Made by a program: the position numbers and the translations under genes. A stretch of 64,000 nucleotides of DNA from Dicaeum eximium (taxonomy: Eukaryota > Chordata > Aves > Passeriformes > Dicaeidae): assembly GCA_013396995.1 (NCBI GenBank), contig VWZP01004610.1:169794-233793 (forward strand), written 5' to 3'. Below the pieces are notes generated by a model. The model worked only from the letters and a program-made list of their open reading frames with translations, ran no database searches and was not told where the DNA came from. This document shows, piece by piece, positions 33,607 through 47,891 of this stretch (its first letter is position 1; each line of letters starts with the position of its first letter).

Positions 33607-36600
33607 GTAAGGAGCTGTGTGGAACGTGCCTCTGCCTGCTTCAGGGCTGGGATTTGCCTGCATTGGGCTTTGTGTTTATAACAATATGCTTGACTAACAA
33701 CTTCCTCAATCCCTGGGTCCTTCAGCCAGAGACGGGGATTTTTTTGTTTGTTATTATTTTGTAGCAATAAAAGCTTAGGTGCGTTGTCTTTTCCCCAAAT
33801 CAGTGTCCCATCAATTTATAGCAGAGGCTTTTGGACTGTCGTTGGGCCTCCTGTGCCTGTGGCTGAGTGTTCCTTGCAGGTGGAGAGAGCTGTGACGTTT
33901 CACATCGCCTTCAGATCTGCTCCGTGGTTTTGATGGGTTTATTTTTTCTCCTTCCTTTTTTAGCCCTGTGTCCTTTGGGTTTGGTGCTGCTCCCAGCACC
34001 ATTTCAGTGACAAATTCATGTCAGTGCTTCTTCCCCAAAGTGTTTTGCAAATATAGGCACAATCCACTTAGTTCTTTTTTTGTGAATGATGCTTCTAGTG
34101 GGGGAGGTAAAAGCTGTTGTGGGCCTGGGGATGTTCATGTTTTTCTCTGGGAAAAATTCAGAAAAGATGGCAAAAACTGTATAATTTGTCTGATATATTT
34201 CCTTTCTTGGGTGGGGAGTTGGTTTTTTTGCTGTGCCCTATGTTTGAAGTCTGGAGGCCTTGGTTATTTTGTGGTCTTGCTTTGGATTTGTAGTGCTCAT
34301 GAGTCTGGTTTCACTGGTACCCAACAGATCCAGATTGTCCCAAACCCAGCAGATTTCCCAGCTTGCAGTGTGATGCAGGTGGAGTTTTCTACTGAGTATG
34401 GCAGAAAAACTTTAGCCCTTGTTGTTCTCTAGGGCACAGGAAGAAAGGATGGTCTGGGAGCCAGGAATTTCCCTGCTGGAGTGGAGAGGGGAACTGACCT
34501 TCTGTTGTGTCTCTGTGGCTCTTCCCGCCCCACTGCTGTCCTTCCTTACCAGAACTTTATTGTGTTCCTTTCCTCTTTGATATTTGATGAACTGCCTTCC
34601 TGAAATGTGATTTCCAGGGGGGGGCTGGCCTGTGTGTGTGTTTTTCCATCACAGGAGCAGTAAGTTGGCAGTGAGTGATGCTGACTTCTCCATTCTCCTT
34701 GTGTTGGGTGTTGGTTTCCAGGGAACACGTGCAGGGATGAACTGCTGGATTTTTGGTTGCTTGTGACTTTTCTGGAATTCCATCTTGCTTCACTTCTGTT
34801 TTCTTTGCTGAGTTTTTGTGGGCTGAGGTACAAAGGCAGAGGAGAGACAGACAAGGAGTTCAGCTCTTCTTTTTCTCTTCCTTCCCTTTGGGTCCTACCT
34901 CGATGCCGAGACATGAATTGCTTCTTTCAACTCAGGAGAGCCGTTCTGGTTTTAGAAAAGCTGAACATCTAAAGCTTTGAACAAAGTTTTCCTGGAAGAT
35001 AAAATGATCCAGATCGAATAAAGCTGTTTGTCCTTGGGGCCAGGATAAAGGCAGGTGACTGCAGAGCAGCAGAGCAGTGAAATACTGTGTTGTGCAGTGT
35101 GCAAGCCCTGCCTTGGAGTGTCTCAGGTGTGTTATCCATTAGCTGTGTCCATGTTGAGGATCTGGTACTGACAGGATGAAGTGCATGGATGTATTTGGTC
35201 CTTAATTAATCACTTTATTAATCCTTTAAGAGGAGTCTTTGCAGCTTTCATAGCTGTCCTGGAAGCCCTCCTGGAACCCAAGGTGCTGTTTTGACACAAA
35301 ATTGCTCCTGAATTATCTGTGCCCTGAGCATCCTGATAAAGCCAGGGCTGTTTCAGATTGCAAACAGAGCCCAGATTGCATCAGAGACCCTTAGAGAAGC
35401 TGTGGAAAACTGAAACCTCAGCAAACCCAAACACTCTGCTGAAATTTGGGAGAAATTAGCTAAGAAACTGCGTCTCTGGTGGTGATAGTGGGAAGGATGT
35501 GGAGCTGGAAAGGGAAGTGAGCTGCTCATGACCCCAGAGATCTGTGGGTGCTGTTTGGCTCAGACATGGCCATGCTGAAGACCTGTGCCCCACTGAGGCA
35601 GAGAATTGGGTTTGGGGAGGTCTGCTCATAATGCAGCTTGTTTTTAAATTCTGGCAAGCGGGCAGCTCTGAAACCTTTGCTGGGGTTTATAAATCAGAGG
35701 TGCTGTGCAAGTGCTGCAGGAGCAGGATACGTAAATGTGGCTCACAATAGCAGTGCTGGAAAACTCATCTGGCTCCTCTGCCCCAAGCTCAGTGAAGATC
35801 TACAGGGCTGCAGATCATCTCTTGGCCAGAAAGAAGCTTCTGTTCTGGCAAGATGTATAAATTTGGGACGAGATTTGTGGGCCTGGGTGTCTCTTGTCAG
35901 GTATTTTCATTGACAGCTGACACGAGTGAGGTTGCAGAGCAATGCAGAAAGCAGGGATTTATCCTTCCAAGCAGCAGTGTATGAAATCTGGGCACAAGCT
36001 GGAGAAGTTTTTTATGGAGTAAATAAGATAATTGTTCCACTTTGTAGGTGGGAATAAGAAACCGAAGCACTGGAGGGTGTTACATGCAGAGCTATAGAAT
36101 AATTTTTTTATTTCTCTCCTAATTCAAGAAGCAAGTAAAAATAAATAAGGTCAGAGTTCTAAAAGTTTTCAGTCTTTAATTTTTTTTTTCCAGAGTACTC
36201 TTCAACCTGGAGAAAACTCTGTGTTGAAGCAGTTTATGTGCAGAGCATTTTGATTCAGCACTTAGGTCACTTGGAGCCTTTGCTTTTATGGGAGCAGTTT
36301 GGCACAATCAAGACAAACTTGCAGGAGACCTCAAGGTGCGCTTAACTGCAGGCTCTGCTGCACAAGAGATCGTAAAGAGTGCCCTGAAAGGCTGCCCTGA
36401 CAGGACCCTCAGCATCTCTCATGCCTCTGATTTACCCTCAGGCAGGCCCTGCCAGCTGGGACGTGGCTGATCCTTGGAGCAAAGGGAGCAGTGAGTTCCT
36501 GTCTGCAGCCCCAGAGCGGTGCTGGGAGATGCTTTGTGGTCTGGATGTCAGAAGCAGAGGGTGGCAGTCCCATCCTGACCCAAATCACTGGCCTCTGCTG

Positions 36601-36695
36601 CCCCTTGTAAGGGAACTTTTTGCTTCTTGTTAGGTGCCCAGTCAAAATCATCTCAGCTTTTTCCAGACAGATGCTTTGGGGGTGTGCTCCAGGAG

Positions 36696-36815
36696 GAATC
36701 ACAGAATCATTAGGTTGGAAGAGACCTTTAAGATCCTGGAGTCCAACCCATGCCCTAACACCACCTCAACTAAACCATGGCACTGAGTGCCACATCCAAT
36801 CTTTTTTTAAAAGAA
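36696..36815 (-). mobile_element. CR1 LINE fragment (3' end, antisense)
   Basis: It starts with GAATCACAGAATCATTAGGT and runs through GAGACCTTTAAGATC, GAGTCCAACCCATGCC, AACACCACCTCAACTAAACC and GGCACTGAGTGCCACATCCA. This is an ordered match to the reverse complement of a common bird CR1 3' region. It is the same subfamily as the sense copy near 14.9 kb. Confidence 0.92.
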
Positions 36816-39800
36816 GGGTGATTCAGCCCTTCCTGAAACAGGAAGCCTCCTCTCAATGTGTGGATGTGTGTTAATTCTCTCTGCCTTACCTGAGAGGTTT
36901 CATTTCCAGCCTTTAAAGATGACTGCAGCCATTCCTGTTCTCTGCTCCTTCCCTCCCTTCCTGCCCTGTGTGTTTGTGTACTAAAGCCCAAATTTATATG
37001 CTGGAGGAAGCCACTGTTAATTAGCTAGACTGGAAACTTTGCATTAGAGGAGCTTCTTTGACATCCCCTATACTAATAATAGGCAGGCCTGCTGTGCAGA
37101 GGTGTTGAATATTCACAAAACCCACCCCCCAGCCTGTGCTTTCTCCTCTGGAAGTCAGGAGCTCTTTCCAGAGGCTGGTGGGGGGTTGCCAGAGCGATGA
37201 TGGTGGATGTGCCAGTCTGCAGCTCCCCAGAGCTAAATCCCCACTGGCTGTGTTTATGAGCAATAGGAAATTCAGGCAACGTGCAGCCTGCAGGAGAACA
37301 GAGTGAAGGGAAAGTTGATTTGGGTGGGAATGCTGCTTGATATTCAGGGCCAGCTCTCCTGCCTGCTATTTTTATCCTCTCACATAGTGCTGAATAGGCA
37401 GTTTGGGCAGAGGGGGGATTTTTTTCCCTTTGCCAAGTGTCCTGCCCTGTGTTGCTGTGTACTTGGGCAGGAAGGGGGGTGTGCTGGGGCTCCTGGGCTG
37501 CAACATCCTGGGACGTGAGTGGGATGTGATCACAGTCAGATTTTGGAACCCCTTTGTCCCTGGGAACAGGCTGGGAGAAAAGCACAGTCCTGAGGCTTTC
37601 CTGGTGCTAATTAGTTTAAATATCAATGTGGTGTTACAAGAGGTTTATGTGCACGTATGGAGGGCTGCCAGGAAAACAAATCCTCATTGAATCTCTCTTC
37701 CCTCATCTTAAACATTGAGTACTGCTGCTGGCAGGGTATGTCTGAGCTGTATATTTTGGGGAGGGCTGCTTTATATCTTGATAAACCTATTCTGTTGCTC
37801 TACTTAGCAGTGCTCTGAAGTCTTTATGGAGTTGTGTTGGTTTTTTTTCATATTTAGCAATTTATACATGTTTTTTGCAAGTTCTGAAAAAACTCTGTCT
37901 GTGTGCTGTTGTTCAAATAAATCAAAAGTGGCTTGCTCATTCGAGGGGGAAACAGGGATTGAACTTCAGAATATTACAGTGCTGTGGTCCAGCCACATCT
38001 GTCTGTGTGAGGAGTGCCCAGCCAGGATCCCTACACCCCTGGCTGCAGCACTGCAGCCTTTTCAGCACCTGAGCTGTGTCTGATCTGCTGGGTTTGGGAG
38101 CTGGGCAGAGCACACAGAGCCGAGTGTGAACTCCAGGTCAGCCCTGAGCCCATTTGCATCCCTCTCGCATGAACGGGCCCTGCTCTGGGCTCAGTCCCCA
38201 GGGACTGGCATGAGGAGCAGTGCACAGCACATGTTAGAAAGCCTGGAACTAGAAATGAGTGGTATTTGCAAACTTACCGTGCTCTGGGTATTAGAAAAAC
38301 ATTCAGAAGTGCTGTGGTTTGGTACAGAGCAGGGCTGGGGGGCATAACCCTTGGTGACTTGGGTGTTGCTCCAACAGTGCCATAACACAGGTGTTTCCCA
38401 GCACTCCTGGGGACAAACAGGGCTTCAGTGACTGAATCTTGCAGGAAGGAGAGGTTTGAAATGACAAATGGTCAGCTTTGAGTTGTGGGTTTATGTGCTG
38501 GGTAGCACAAGAGAGATTTGAAGTTCCAGACTTTTCAGCCCTTCAGCAGTTATGTGTAAGTCTGTATTAAGAAGAATCTCAGCTTCCAGTTCATGATGGT
38601 TTTTATAGTGCCATTGAACCTTGGGGTGTCTCTGTGCAGCTGTAGGGGGTAGGTACTGCATCCTACATGGCATTAAATGTGTGCCATGGTGACTGTACAT
38701 AATCACTTCTATAGTTCAAGTGGAGCTCTCAGCCTAACTTTAAATAGCACTTTGGAATGGCTCCTTTTTCCTATTGCTCAGTAGTTCCACCTTGATTGCT
38801 CTGCTTCAACTCATTACTCAGCTCTGTCACTGTGTTTCACTCTGGGATATGGTTTATACAAAAGAAGCTTTAATGTAAACTCAATTTGTGTTGCATTGCT
38901 AAAACCTTAATGACATTTTGCTTGGCAGCAGTATAGACTCTGTGGTTTGCCCTTCCCCAGTGCACTATGTTCCCAATAAACTAAAGGCCGTGGTAGGTGT
39001 AGCATGAAAAATCCCTGAGTAAATATTGGAACAAATGTTTCTGTAGTGCTTCCTAAGCCCTGGCTGTGCTCGTGATTCAAGGCCACTATGGTGTCACCAG
39101 TGTTTAGCTGAAAAGGAGCTAAATTTGGGAAGGACAGGCAAAAGCACAGGTCAGAGCTCCAAAATGCCTTCTGTAGCTGCTGAGATTCGATTCTGAGGTG
39201 CATCACAGAAGTGCTGCTGAAGGCACTTTGTGGGTGGATACACCCAGAAAGTTACCAGGGGATGATGGGGAGTGGTTGTGTGTGGCTCCCTGGACTCTGA
39301 GATGAGTTCTGAGTGCTTCACTGCATCACCAGCCTGACATGGCCAAGGGCAATTCCCTTGGGATCCTGGAGAGGCAGGAGCACCGTCCTGCTCCTGTGAA
39401 GAGCTCTGTGATCCCACAGTGTCCAGAGCACTGGTTTGGGTCTGTTGATGACCTGGAAGGAACATCTGGGACCATCCCCTTTGCTGTTCACCCCAACCTG
39501 TTCAAATGGGATGATCCTCATGCAGTTTGGAGGGGGTGTGTTCATAAACCCCAAATTCAGAGCACCTGCTCACACTGCTGAGGTGATGGCACCTGAAAAC
39601 TTGGCCTGACAGGAAAACTGCAGCTGCTCTGACTTTTGCTCTGCCCTTGGCATTCAAGAAGCTGGATTCAGAAACAAGCTGTCCCTAGTACCAAAGGTAG
39701 GAATAAAGGGTCTAATTTTGTCCCTGGTTTTGTCCTGCAGAATTATGGAGGTTTTCACATGTGAATTGGACTGGGATATTGACCCAACACCATGCTTGTA

Positions 39801-42800
39801 CGTGGAGGAGTATGAACTGAACAGGATAAGAGGCTGCAGAGGGGACTTGGGTATTACATCAGTGCAGTCACATGGCCTGCACTGAGCTTCTTGATGGAGC
39901 AGGGAAAGCTTCATCTCTTAATGGACTGCACAGAATATAGAGAATAATTCCCCTAATAAATCTCTTTCAGTCTCTAATATCTAGGGAAATATATTATCCT
40001 GTTGTCCAAAAACCTTGAGAGATCAATCTTTTCTGAACAAGAATAGACATTTCACAGTAGCTCTGCTGTGATAGGTTCAGGGATTGCACTGCTGTGCCAC
40101 TGGAAAAGAGGCAATAACAACTGGCTGCAGTGCTGCTGTTAGAGTGTGAAATCCTGTTTGCCACCCAGGACCAAGACACACTGTGCACCAGCACATGCAG
40201 GGAGCATCCTTTGGGGAGTGGGAAGGCTGCAGGGATTGCACCACTGTGAAGCAGCAGCAGAGACACAGCACAGAGGTTGTGGCCAGTGGGGACCACTTTT
40301 GAAGGGTCTTTGGCCACTGGACTTGGACCGCTCTTCCTTCAGCAGTGGGTGTAACTTCTGAGTGTGGAGAGCTGCTGGGCACTGGTTGCTTCCCAGGTGA
40401 AGCTGTTTTTCCTGCAAATCTCTGAGCACAGCCAGTGCTATCTTTGCCCCACCTTGCTGGCATCCCCTGTGCTGGTGTGCCATGCAGGGCTGTCCCCAGG
40501 GGTGCTGTGTGTGATCTGGGGAGAGACAGGGAAGCAGAACAATTGCTGCAAGCCAGCAAGGGGCTGCTGCAAGCTGCAGCTGGAGTGGCATGCCCAGGAA
40601 GCACCTCCAAGAGGGATGAGTCCCTGTGGAATGACTCCTTTCCACTCCTCCTCGTGCAAGGACTTCACCTAAAAGCAGGAAGAACTCCACTGCTTTGTGT
40701 GGGGGGTGCTCCTTAGCTCTGTCTCTTGACACGTTTCCAAATTTTGAGGTGTGTGTAAGCTTGCCTGGAGAAACAAACATATCCCACTGCAGTCAGGAAG
40801 GGATTTGTCTGTCTTTTAAAGGGGACTTGCTGTGCTGTGGGAGTACTTGGTGTGTCTGAGGTGCTCGGATGTGGCAGTGGATGTGTCAAATCAGTGTCAG
40901 CATCGTGCTGGGAGGGGACTGAGTTGAGCAGTGAGCAGCAAGGTGCAAGCAGGGCTAGGCCTGCCTTGCTGCAGTTGTCTTCCAGGCACCTGAATAGGCT
41001 GCAGTCAGGAGAAATCCTCCAGCAAGCAGGAAAACAAAGAGACAAAGGTAGATGGAAGTGTTTGAAGCCTTCTCAGTGGCAGTGATGCCAGGGGTGCCCT
41101 GGCCATGGTGCGTGCTCTGGAGTGGCACAGGCAGTGCTGGCAGCAGCTGTGCTGGGGAATTGCCTTTGCCTTGGAGCAGGGACTCCCAGGTGCTGAGCTG
41201 TGTGTGCCACTTCTGGCTCCAGCACCTCTGGAGATTCCCTAGGATGGGCCTGGGCTTGGCACAGAGAGGCTTCCAGCCCACAGTGATGCCTTGGAGTGGT
41301 TGAGACACTAAAGCAGAGCTCTGTGAACTGGCATTCTGTTGCCATCAGAGCTGCTGCACCGTGTGCTCTCAGGTCTTTGCCTGGTGCTTGCTCTGTGGTT
41401 CCCTGCTGGAATAGAGCACACACAATGCTGTCCTTCAGTGCAGGCTAAGAAAGATGTTTCTGGACTCTCCTCCCATCCCTGGCAGCTCAGAGATTTGTGC
41501 AGGTGAGGAATTCCTTCCTGGAAATGAGGAGGGAGAGCTGTTCCCCACCATAGCCTCTGTCCCTGCTCTTCACTGTGGCTGGGCTTCGCAGGGGTTGAGC
41601 TGCTCGTGGTCTTGTGTGACTTCCCCTCCTGAACTTGAGGCTCCACACATTCATTACTCTCTGATTTCCCTGGAGTGTGGGAAGTGAAATGCCTCAAGCC
41701 CTGTTCATGTGGGGGGAGGGTTGGGTGACGGATGAGGGGGGGACACAATGAAGGGAGATGTCCCAAGTGGACCTGAGCAGTAATCCTGCCCAAATGTGGG
41801 GTTATTGCTTGGGCAGCACCATCCTGGGAGTGAAGGTAAAACCTGGTACTTTCAAAACATCCTGTGCTAAAACAAAAATGGCCAATTCCCCTGGCTCAGT
41901 TGGCTGTGCAGACTAGGACAGTGTTCATCCCACCTTTACAATGTTTTGCAGTGACAAAGTTCTTGTAGAACTGGATTTTGTCCCTCTTTTGCCAGGAATT
42001 GGGACTTGGACAAGAAGAACCAGTAGCTGGATCCTTCTGTACGCAGGATTTATTTCCATACATTCTTTATTTGAGCCATCTCTTTCTTTTCTAAGATGTC
42101 TCACATTTTATTTTTAATACTGGACAAATACCAAATATTCCTCAAGAGAGATCTGTGATTGCAGCTCAGTTCTGACAGTTGAGAATAGTCCAACCGACGT
42201 ATTTGCCTCATCTGAAATGCTGCTATTTTGAGCTGTGCTTTTGTTTTTAGCCATCAGTGATAAGTTTGCATTTCCTGCGGATGATATTTTGGGTTGACGT
42301 GAATTGTTAAGGCCCCACTGTGTAAAATGGTTTTCTTCCTGTGTGACTTCGGGCTTGTCTTCTCTGGTTTGATACCCTCATCCAAACCAGAAGCAGAATT
42401 AAATCCCCACATCCCAGCTGGTCATCACTAAATAATTTGTATTACATCTTGCTGAAGCATTTTATAAGTGATGCTGCAGGAAGGCTTGTTTCCTGTTTTT
42501 GTGTTTGTTTGGTTTTTTTTTTAAATTTTTTTAAAATTTTCCTTTATTTTGGACTTAAGACAAAGGCAAACTGAACTTTGCAGGCACTTATTTGGGAATC
42601 AGACATTTTCCAGCTATTATTTTGCAAACTATTAGAGCGGCAGATCATGAGGTGGGAACCCAGTTATGCAAACAAAGCCACGTCACTCTTGGCCAAAAAT
42701 AGCTTTGGTACATGTGCAGTAAGGTGGAAACTAAGGCCTTTGGTGTACACAGAGCAAACAGGGAGGGAGGCAAGAGGGGAAGCTGCAGCTTTTTGTGTAG

Positions 42801-44629
42801 AGCCTCTCATGTTTAGCGCAACGTGTGTTTTCCAGAGACAAGCAGAGTGTTGCTGCTTGTAATTTCAGTGGGATAGGAGTTATTCCCTTCCTTACAGATA
42901 AAGGGGACTGAGGGTTTGAGAGATGGCACTCTGGTCCTAGAGGTGTTGGTAATTTTAACATCCAGGTCGCCTGCAGAGCATGAAGAAATACTGAAGAAAA
43001 GTTAAAAAATGTTCCCTTTTCTCCCTTTGCTCAGGCCATCTCCAGCACGGGGAAAACCTGGTCCTTGCTGTGTTCCCCTGGGATTCTGAGAGAGCTCTGA
43101 GGGCTGGCTTCACATCTCATGCAGAGATGCTGCCTGAGCTTAAGTCTTCATTTCCTTTCGTTTCAGCCTCATCCAGCACTGCAGTGCCCTAAATAATTTT
43201 GAGATCACCCCAGTGGCTGTTTGCTGTGTACTCAGGGATTTGCTGCCTGGGAGTTTTCTGGTTGTTTGCAGCAGGGCTTGGGTCTGGCTTCCTTTACAGT
43301 GCTGCAAGTTACTCTCCACCAGGCTTAAAATAATCTTGTGTCTTCCTTCTGTACCCATGAGCACCCTGAGCTCCCTTTGCAGTGATGTGGTTAATTGCAG
43401 TTTGTTATCGAGCTGTTAGGAGATGGTTTTGGGCCAAGAGAAGAGATAAAGCAGAAGTTTGGCTATGCAAAATGCAGCTGTAGGTGTGTAGATGTAGCTT
43501 CCATTGGATTAAAGCCTCCTTTTTATGAAGACTTGCAATTTCTTATCTCACAATACTTCTCTGGGATGAGGCAGAAGGGGGCTATAAAGTTGAGCAGAGG
43601 CTTGATGCCTTCTGTAATGGGCAGAGTGATTCCCAGGCTCATTCCCTATTCTTCACAGACAATTTTTGTCTCAATTAGAAATCGTGTTCAAATTATCTCT
43701 GTATTCATCCAGAGCTGCAAGTGCCTATCAGAACATCTTAATGGCTTCAGATGGGATTCTCTATTCCTGCTTCTCCTCCTTCCAAAGGTGTATATAAAGC
43801 TTTACTCCTGCCAGAATTCCCAAACACAGATTTTTATTGCTCAGGTGCCCCCTCCAAGTTTTGTTACAGGTTTTAAGGTTTGCCTGGAGTATTTTAATGC
43901 AGGATTCCTGTGCATGTTGCTGCTTAGGTTGTGCCAGTGGAATGTTGTTGAATTCCAAAATAGCTGAACATCAGCATGCACAGCTACACAGAGAGGGGAG
44001 ATTAGTGCTGATTTATTGGCCTGTCAATTAAAGAGGAGCACGAGGATTCTCACTGCATGGCTGAGATGAAGTGTTGTCGTGGCAGCAAAAGATCAGCTTT
44101 CTTAAACCTAACTGCTGGTTCCTATACATTTATGTTTAATTAAAGTGTTCCTGCATCCTGCACTCCTCAACATTAATTCGGAGATGTATTTTGAACCAGT
44201 GCCAGGGGAATACATTGTTATGGCATCCTCTTTCCACATCTATTAGCAGGAAGGGGATAATTGAGGAAATCTCACACAGATTTAATTGGGGACTGAGGGC
44301 AGGAGTGGGGAGGGGGAGGAACACAAGGCAGAAGTAGGTCAGAAGTTGGGTAACTCTGGCTTGGCACGGAGCAGCGAGCAGAGCTGCTGCAGGCACCGTG
44401 GGGCTGCTGACAACTGGGGGTGCCACAGGAGCTGCCTCCTGTATGGCTGTATAACGTCCTGCAGGTCTGGGCACCTCTGCTGGGTCCCACGGGCACTGAT
44501 CCCTCCGGGAGCTGTGCGGGATGGGTAAGGAATGGGCGCTGGGCACAGGATTTTGCAATTTTAAACTCTGATCTGGAAGGGGACATTTTGCTCCAGTTTG
44601 CAGCAGCCTGTGCTGAAGTGGGGAGCAGG

Positions 44630-44745
44630 GTCCAGGCAGGGATGAGCCCAGGGAAGTCAGGTCCTGGCAGGGAGGAGCCCTGGGGAGCAGGGTCCTGGCA
44701 GGGAGGAGCCCTGGGGAGCAGGGTCCTGGCAGGGCTGAACATCCT
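44630..44745. repeat. 31-bp minisatellite, four copies
   Basis: GTCCTGGCAGGGAGGAGCCC and its variants start at 44630, 44661, 44692 and 44723, a strict 31-base period. The middle copies are nearly identical and the outer ones diverge. The unit is G-rich on the top strand. Antisense frames spanning it produce a periodic Pro- and Leu-rich peptide and are not credible as genes. Confidence 0.9.
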
Positions 44746-45324
44746 TGAGGGGATATGGAAGCTTGGTGTGGGAAGTGGCAGCGAAAGCAGCAGAGGGGGA
44801 AGCACCACAGCACTGGTGACTGGCAGATTCTTTAGCAGCTCATTTTTGGTGTTTGCTAGCCCACCTTGCACCATGCTGGGTGTGGGCAGGGCTGGGTTAG
44901 AGCCTCCACAAACAGCACATAATCACAGCAAGTGGGGCTATTTTTAAATGTAATTTTGCTGACTCACTGTGTGATACAAGAAAACTCCCAACTTTTGCTG
45001 CACTTGGGCATTCCCAGCCCTAGCAGGGGCAGCACAGCATGGCCTCCACTCATCCCAGTTTGTCAGCACTGAGGGTTGTTGGGTACAAGATGTTTCATTT
45101 GGTTTGTGCCATTGGAGTTTCAGTGCTCAAGGCAGTCATGTCCCTTGGGAATTTTTGGTGACTTGAGGGAAGCACAGCACTGCTGGGGAGGTGAATTCTG
45201 GCCTTGCTGGCTGGGATCACCGTGCCCAGGAGCTCCAGGAGCAGGAAGAGGCTGCTGCAGGATGCTGTGGGAGCAGAGGATGGCCAGGAGCAGAACTGGC
45301 CTTGGGAAGAGGCAGCTGAGAAGG

Positions 45325-45605
45325 GGATTTTATCAATCTGTTCCTGTGTGCAGGAAGGGCTCAGAGCAGGGCCCAGCAATGGCACCAGAGGAACAGGCAG
45401 GGACTGATCCCAGCCAGTTCCACCTGGACATGAAGAAGAAATTCTTTCCTGGGCAGGTGATGGAGCCTTGATGGCCCAGAGCATTTCTCTCCCTGGGGAT
45501 ATTCCCGTGCAATCCTGTGCTCTGGGATGGCCCTGCTGGAGCAGGGAGTGGAACCAGATGCCCTCTGTGGTCCCTTCCAGCCTGACCCACGCTGGCATCC
45601 CCTGA
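45325..45605 (+). mobile_element. diverged CR1 LINE fragment, sense
   Basis: GACATGAAGAAGAAATTCTT, CTCTGGGATGGCCCTGCTGG and AACCAGATGCCCTCTGTGGT, followed by CCCTTCCAGCC, come in the order of a CR1 3' region. In that family they read as a degenerate end of the reverse transcriptase and 3' UTR. It is older-looking than the copies at 16.6 and 36.7 kb, and its 5' boundary is uncertain. Confidence 0.65.
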
Positions 45606-46748
45606 ACCAGGTGCACTTTGCCATTGTCCCCAGAACTGGAGCTGGGCTAATTCCATGCCTGGTGCCTTTTGCCAGCCTGGCCCTGGGTTTTGCTCCAGGC
45701 TGGAAGCAAAGCAGCCCATGGAGAGGTGTCCATGCTGTGTGTTGGGTTGGGCAAAGCTTGTGGCACCGGTTGGGGCTGGGTCTATTGTTTTGAGCTTGTG
45801 CAAACAGCAAGAAGCAGCATTTGCCCTGAAGAGCCCACACTGCAAACACAAACACTTTGTAACAGACAAAACAAGGAAAAAAGAGTTTTAATTACAAATC
45901 TTGCCGTTGAATTTTGACTGGCTTTCCTGAAAGCCTCTTCCATCAGCATTGCCAAGCTGAAGCATCAACAAATACAGTTCTGGCTTAGAAATTGGTGTAA
46001 TTAGGAAATGCAAACACACAGAGAAAGGTGGGGGCTATATGCTTCTGTTTTTTGAGCCTTGAGGGAGGCTCTTCTCAAGCTTTTACATCCAGTCACACAG
46101 AGCAGAAATATTTTTAGCTTGTATTAAGGTTAATAAAAAAAAGAAAAATTATTCTTGCAATAGCAGCAGGTCAGAGGCCGTTTCATAGGCTGTACCATGG
46201 GGCAAACCCTTTGTGCCACTCAGGGCTGTGGCTGCCATGCTTCCCTGCCCAGGTTTTGGGTTTATTCACTCATTCCTACTCTCTAGGATTCTCTCCCACT
46301 GCAGGGTGCTGCTGGGATGGGTAACCTGTACATTTTCTCTGGGATGAGTTTTCCTCTCCAGCTACCAGTCAAAAAACCCACTGGGGCTGCAGATGCGCCA
46401 GCTTGTGCTGGAACAGAATGTACAAAATATGCACTCCTCAAGGACTTGGCTTTGTGTACTCCAGTGGCTGATGTCAGAGGATGGAAAAGGTCTTGTTTTG
46501 TCCGGAAATCTTTATTCTTAATGTGCATTCGAGACAGAGAAGCAAAAAAGTGTGTTCTTCTAAACCTAAGTTAAGAAGCCTGTTCAATTTTTAAACAGTT
46601 ACATAAAGCCATCAAAGTCTGACAGGAGAGAGATGCAAGTTGGTGCAAAAGAAAATGGGAAAAAGAAGCTGAAATGGAGTGTTAAACTAATTCCCTCAGG
46701 CTTATACCTAAAACAGCCTTAACTCATCAATGAACCTACTCCTGTGCT

Positions 46749-46795
46749 TTCTTTTTTTTTTTTTTTTCCTTCCTTTCTTATTTTTTCCTCTTGCA
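46749..46795. repeat. T-rich / pyrimidine tract
   Basis: A run of about 18 T is followed by CCTTCCTTTCTTATTTTTTCC, giving nearly fifty consecutive pyrimidines with one interruption. It is a simple-sequence tract. No SINE or retrocopy body lies next to it. Confidence 0.85.
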
Positions 46796-47891
46796 CTTGC
46801 AGTCTTGATGTTGCTGAACCCTGGCTAAGTGTGAATGCTTCTTGAGCCAACACTCTGCTGCTTTTACCAGGCAGTTCTGGGTCCAGATGAGCATTTCTGT
46901 GCTACTCTTGGAGAGACAAACCTGTGGGAATGGGGCTTGGCTGAAGCACAGGAAAGGATTCTGGGCTCCTGAGTGGTTTTGCTGCTCAGCAGCCAGGTCT
47001 GGGTGAGATTCCTTTGGTTTGCTGCTGCTCAGTGAATATTTGGGATACTCAGCAGCACCGAGACTCAAGCCTTGGTGGGGGGCAAGTGCTGCTTTGGCCT
47101 GTGGCTCACAGCCAGCTGAGCCTTCCCAAAAACATCTGCCAGATCCTGATGGAGGCTTTTTCTCAGTGAAAGAGGAATTTGGAGGGTTAGCATACTGAGC
47201 TTGATGCAGGGATCACTCTGAGCACTGGTGAGGAGGAGTTTGGGGCTCATTCATGGGGATCACATTTCCCTTCCCGAGGGAAGAAGCAGGGATGGTCTGC
47301 AGGGACAACATTACAGTCACACTGTATGAGTCCCTCAATCAAATCTACCCACAAGAGAGCACAAGAAACAGCAATCACACAGAGTTTTGCTGCTGTTCCT
47401 GCCCTCACTAGATGGGATGCAGCTGGAGCTGAATCCCTTTGTGCTGTCCATGGACCTACCCCGGGCATTCCGAGGGGCTCTGGGCACAGCAGCCTCCCCT
47501 GGCAGTGCAGGAGATGCTGGAGGAGCTCAGCTCATGCCTTGGCTGAGCTGCTGGCTGACACTGCATGGGAATAAGAATTTCTTTGGAGTTCAGAGTCAGG
47601 AATTCACCTTTGAGGATTCTGAAGCACAGCCACGGGCATCAGACCCAGGTCTGACCTCACAAGGGGTTTTCTTGGCCACTGATTTGACTTGAGCATTGAG
47701 GTTCCTCTCTGACTAAGAGCATGGAAGGGCTCTTTGCCTGCATTCTTTGGATGCCATTTCCTCATCTTTAAAGTTTACTGAGCTTCAGTTCTGTTGTTTG
47801 TTCTGATGGAATTTGTCACTGCCTTTACCAGTGCAGGAGAGGACTCTGAGCAACTCCCCAGCACCCCTTGACCATTTTCTCCCAGATACTT

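Noticed and set aside
40077..40780. Overlapping antisense frames of 177 and 213 codons
   Set aside because: Two long frames overlap on the same strand in different phases with Cys-, Ser- and Pro-rich, non-domain composition, as expected from a stop-poor GC-moderate stretch.
43395..43967. 190-codon + strand frame with hydrophobic stretches
   Set aside because: It lacks a convincing start and recognisable domains, and its composition follows the local AT-rich sequence. It is probably chance.
44136..44813. 225-codon antisense frame
   Set aside because: Its Pro/Leu-rich part is the antisense of the 31-bp minisatellite and the rest has no recognisable features.
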